Assembly: GCA_964503335.1 (NCBI GenBank) | Contig: CAZCZZ010000070.1 | Span: 1-18,221 of the forward strand | Length of the DNA stretch: 18,221 nt | Direction of reading: 5' to 3' | DNA from: CAZCZZ01 sp964503335 | GTDB taxonomy: Bacteria; Verrucomicrobiota; Kiritimatiellia; CAIVKH01 | Shown: piece by piece, positions 15,921 to 18,221 of the stretch | How positions within the stretch are numbered: the first letter of the stretch is position 1 | Layout of the letters: each line of letters starts with the position of its first letter | Made by a program: the position numbers and the translations under genes | Notes under the pieces: generated by a model | Seen by the model: only the letters and a program-made list of their open reading frames with translations | Databases searched by the model: none | Told to the model about the DNA's origin: nothing

Positions 15921-18221
15921 TCAACCTTCGCGGATCAGCGGGATGAAGAAGAGGTCCAGCTTGCGATCACCCTGGGCGTCGCGTTGCCAGCGGAAGAGGC
16001 GCCAGAGGAAGGAAACCTGCTTGAAGCCGTCCTTCTTCCGGTCGTAGGCGAGGCCGGGGAGGCAATCGACGCTGACGTCGCCGTCTGTGTTTTCATAGTG
16101 CCAGACGTGCCAGAGGATCCGCTTGCGGTGGTAGTTGGAACCGGCGGGCGTCGCGACGTGTTTCGTGTCGTAGAGGGCGAGCAGGAACGCTGTCTTGTTG
16201 GTGGATGCTCCATTCCTCGTCGACGCGGCGTCGCGGCTCCAGAGCGGGAACAGATAGGAGCTGTCCTCGGTGCCTGCGGCATTCTTCACGTGCCGGTCGC
16301 CATACAGCCAAAGAGCGGCGCTCGTGCGCTCGAAGGACGATCCGTCGCCGGAGCCGGCGAAACGCTGGTGACTCCAAAATGGAAAGATTGTCGATTTCCG
16401 GTTCTGGCCGTGATTGTTGAACCCGCCCCAAAGGATGTGACCACGCGAATCGCCGGAGGTTTCGTTCACGGTGCGACCGTAGAAGGGAAAGACCCAGAAG
16501 CTTGACTCATCCACGCGGCGGCTCGATCCGACCAGCGGCGTGAAGTAGTACGACAGGCCGCTTCGCTCATCACCTTTCGAGCCGAAGAGCAGCGTGTAGA
16601 AGTAATTGCCGGGCGAATAGGCGTAGAATGGCAACAGATGATCGCGCAACGTGCTGCCGTCCCGATCCCATTCATGATGGTACAATCCCGCCAGCGCCCA
16701 CAGTTCGCGGGTGCCCATGGCCGTGGTGCTCATCATGCCGAGCAGGGGCGGGATTGCGGCATTGCTCCCCTCGCCGTCTGTCCATCGGCAATAGAGCGGT
16801 GTCAGTCGCGTCCCGGTCTTCGGATTGTCATAGACGAGCGGCAGCAGGTAGCTCGCCCGGGCGTCCGGCCCCGACGAATAGCGTCCGAGCCCGGCGAGCA
16901 GCCACAGGTCGGAGGACCGCGCGCGCTCCGTCCGCCATGCGAGCAGCGGCGGAATTAAAGTGTTCATCTCGCGCCCGCTGGCCCACTTCGAATACGGGAG
17001 CGACAGAAACGTGCGCGATTCTGAATTCCAGTAGTAGAACGGGACGACGTGGCTGCGCCGACTGTCCGGCTCCTTGCGGAAATGCACCAGCGGCGCCAGC
17101 GCCCAGAAGTCGTTGGTCGTGCCGCGTCGGCTGTTCCATGTGAGCAGCGGATACGTCATCCACGATTCGCCATCGCGGCCGCTGCGATACCCGCCGAGCA
17201 GCGTGGCGAACAACCGGCTGTCCCGGTTCTGCTCCGCGTAATACAGCGGCACAAGGAGGCTCCACGTGCTTTGGTCGCGCACGGATTCACCCCGCGAGTA
17301 GATCGGCGTGAGCGTGCGGGAACCTGCAGCGCTTTCGTTGTGGAAGTAGAAAGGAGGCGCGAGCTGCCAGCCGGAACCATTGGCCTGGCGGAAATCGGTC
17401 CACGGGAGCGATACGAAGCGACGCCCTTTCGCATCGCGAGACGTATAGAACAGCGGGAATACATGGCTCGCGGACTTGTTGCGATCCTTCGCCACATGCG
17501 CAAGCGGCCAGACAAACCAGTCGCTGCTGCTGTCGCGGTCTCGGGAGCCAAAGGAGAGCAGCACGGGCGCGATCCAGCCGGAGCCGTGCGACGACGAACG
17601 GCGTCCGCCGAGCAGCGTGTACAAAGCACGCTCATCCGCGGATTGCTTGCTGAAGAAAACCGGCAGCAGGCACTTCCACGAATCGCCCGACGGTTTCTCG
17701 CCTGACATCCAGAGCGGTGACAGGAACGTACGACCCGCTGGACTTCGATCAAACCACCACAGGGGCAGCAGCGTATTGACGCGCGAGTCGCCGTCGGAGG
17801 ATTCGTATTGATGGGCCAGCAAGAACTCCCATCGGTGGTAACCGCCCCGTGCATCCTCACGGCTGCCGTAGAAGGGAAAGACATACCAGCCCTTCGAGTC
17901 CCTGGACTTGCTTGCGCCGACGAGTCCAAGCGCGGCGTAGAGGCGGTAGTTCGCGGAGTCGCGGTGGTACCACCAGAACGGAAAGAACACATCCGTCACG
18001 CGATCGGCCCCGGTGTAACGCCAATAGAGCGGGAAGCCGACGAAGTAGTCGTCACCCCAGAAGAACGGCACCGCCCGGCCGGTGCCACGCCCGGGTTGCG
18101 ACTGGATCAGCGGCCAGAGGACATTCCACTCGCGATGGACCGGGTCATGGATGTCGTACGCCGAGTAGAACGGGCGGATCGCGAAACTCTCCCCGCGCAC
18201 CGACTCGAAGATGGGCCACAG
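15921..18221 (-). CDS. Large aromatic-rich repeat protein, probably cell envelope (5' end outside window)
   Basis: Open on the minus strand from the right edge to the stop at 15921, giving 766 residues; the first in-window codons (LWPIFESVRGE) already belong to the repeat, so the start lies beyond 18221. I do not recognise a named family. The sequence is made of about 19 degenerate units of 30-40 residues. Typical units are 'SHVFPLFYTSRDAKGRRFVSLPW', 'WSLLVPLYYAEQNRDSRLFATLLGG' and 'SYLLPLVYDNPKTGTRLTPLYCRW'. Each has two short strands rich in Phe, Tyr, Trp and Leu around a proline (FPLF/LLPL), joined by charged, Asp/Arg/Ser/Gly-rich turns. This alternation suggests beta hairpins, as in an outer-membrane barrel or an extended beta solenoid. 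The terminal 'FFIPLIREG' lacks a final aromatic residue. Function unknown. Confidence 0.85.
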   Translation of the reverse strand: MWPIFESVRGESFAIRPFYSAYDIHDPVHREWNVLWPLIQSQPGRGTGRAVPFFWGDDYFVGFPLYWRYTGADRVTDVFFPFWWYHRDSANYRLYAALGLVGASKSRDSKGWYVFPFYGSREDARGGYHRWEFLLAHQYESSDGDSRVNTLLPLWWFDRSPAGRTFLSPLWMSGEKPSGDSWKCLLPVFFSKQSADERALYTLLGGRRSSSHGSGWIAPVLLSFGSRDRDSSSDWFVWPLAHVAKDRNKSASHVFPLFYTSRDAKGRRFVSLPWTDFRQANGSGWQLAPPFYFHNESAAGSRTLTPIYSRGESVRDQSTWSLLVPLYYAEQNRDSRLFATLLGGYRSGRDGESWMTYPLLTWNSRRGTTNDFWALAPLVHFRKEPDSRRSHVVPFYYWNSESRTFLSLPYSKWASGREMNTLIPPLLAWRTERARSSDLWLLAGLGRYSSGPDARASYLLPLVYDNPKTGTRLTPLYCRWTDGEGSNAAIPPLLGMMSTTAMGTRELWALAGLYHHEWDRDGSTLRDHLLPFYAYSPGNYFYTLLFGSKGDERSGLSYYFTPLVGSSRRVDESSFWVFPFYGRTVNETSGDSRGHILWGGFNNHGQNRKSTIFPFWSHQRFAGSGDGSSFERTSAALWLYGDRHVKNAAGTEDSSYLFPLWSRDAASTRNGASTNKTAFLLALYDTKHVATPAGSNYHRKRILWHVWHYENTDGDVSVDCLPGLAYDRKKDGFKQVSFLWRLFRWQRDAQGDRKLDLFFIPLIREG

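Overview
The window (about 60% G+C, densely coded) looks like the chromosome of a bacterium from the PVC group, most likely Verrucomicrobiota/Kiritimatiellota-like. This placement is an inference from three signs. One gene belongs to the exosortase-associated TIGR04073 family. A modular exported esterase ends in the 'DGIPLAWW...D.D.ASNWEEY.A.TDPTN' tail common in that group. Several kinds of dispersed palindromic repeats lie between and inside genes. No 16S rRNA or other decisive marker is present.

Layout. 1-1535 (minus): rpoN, sigma-54, running off the left edge. 1536-1695: a divergent intergenic region holding a strong -24/-12 sigma-54 promoter candidate that faces mfd and lies between the arms of an inverted repeat. 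1696-4956 (plus): mfd. 4972-5039: a palindromic repeat. 5044-9233 (plus): an arsenic resistance operon, arsD-arsA-arsR-arsC-acr3, with a recognisable promoter/operator upstream of arsD. 9311-10207 (plus): an exported endonuclease/exonuclease/phosphatase-family protein. 10188-10679 (minus): a zinc-ribbon/Smr-like protein that overlaps the preceding gene tail to tail. 10796-13894 (minus): a 1032-residue modular exported esterase. 13949-14659 (minus): a TIGR04073-family protein with an internal duplication and a Cys-rich tail. 14812-15915 (plus): an AlkC-type DNA glycosylase. 15921-18221 (minus): the C-terminal 766 residues of a large aromatic-rich repeat protein whose start lies beyond the right edge.

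How the genes work together. ArsC reduces arsenate to arsenite using thiols. ArsD carries arsenite to the double-ATPase ArsA. ArsA is expected to energise the Acr3 membrane carrier, and ArsR represses the operon until arsenite is bound. The cysteines known to matter are present in ArsD, ArsA, ArsR, ArsC and Acr3. Mfd and AlkC are unlinked DNA-repair functions. The esterase, the TIGR04073 protein, the exonuclease-like protein and probably the repeat protein belong to the cell envelope or exterior.

The most notable structure is the set of palindromic elements. A 69-bp element is inserted exactly in frame in arsA and forms the linker between the two ATPase halves, much as Rickettsia palindromic elements sit inside genes. 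A second family has arms of three 10-bp units with a CGAAT-type end. It appears as an 80-bp hairpin between arsC and acr3, as a diverged 91-bp hairpin after the esterase gene, and as a single 30-bp arm upstream of alkC.
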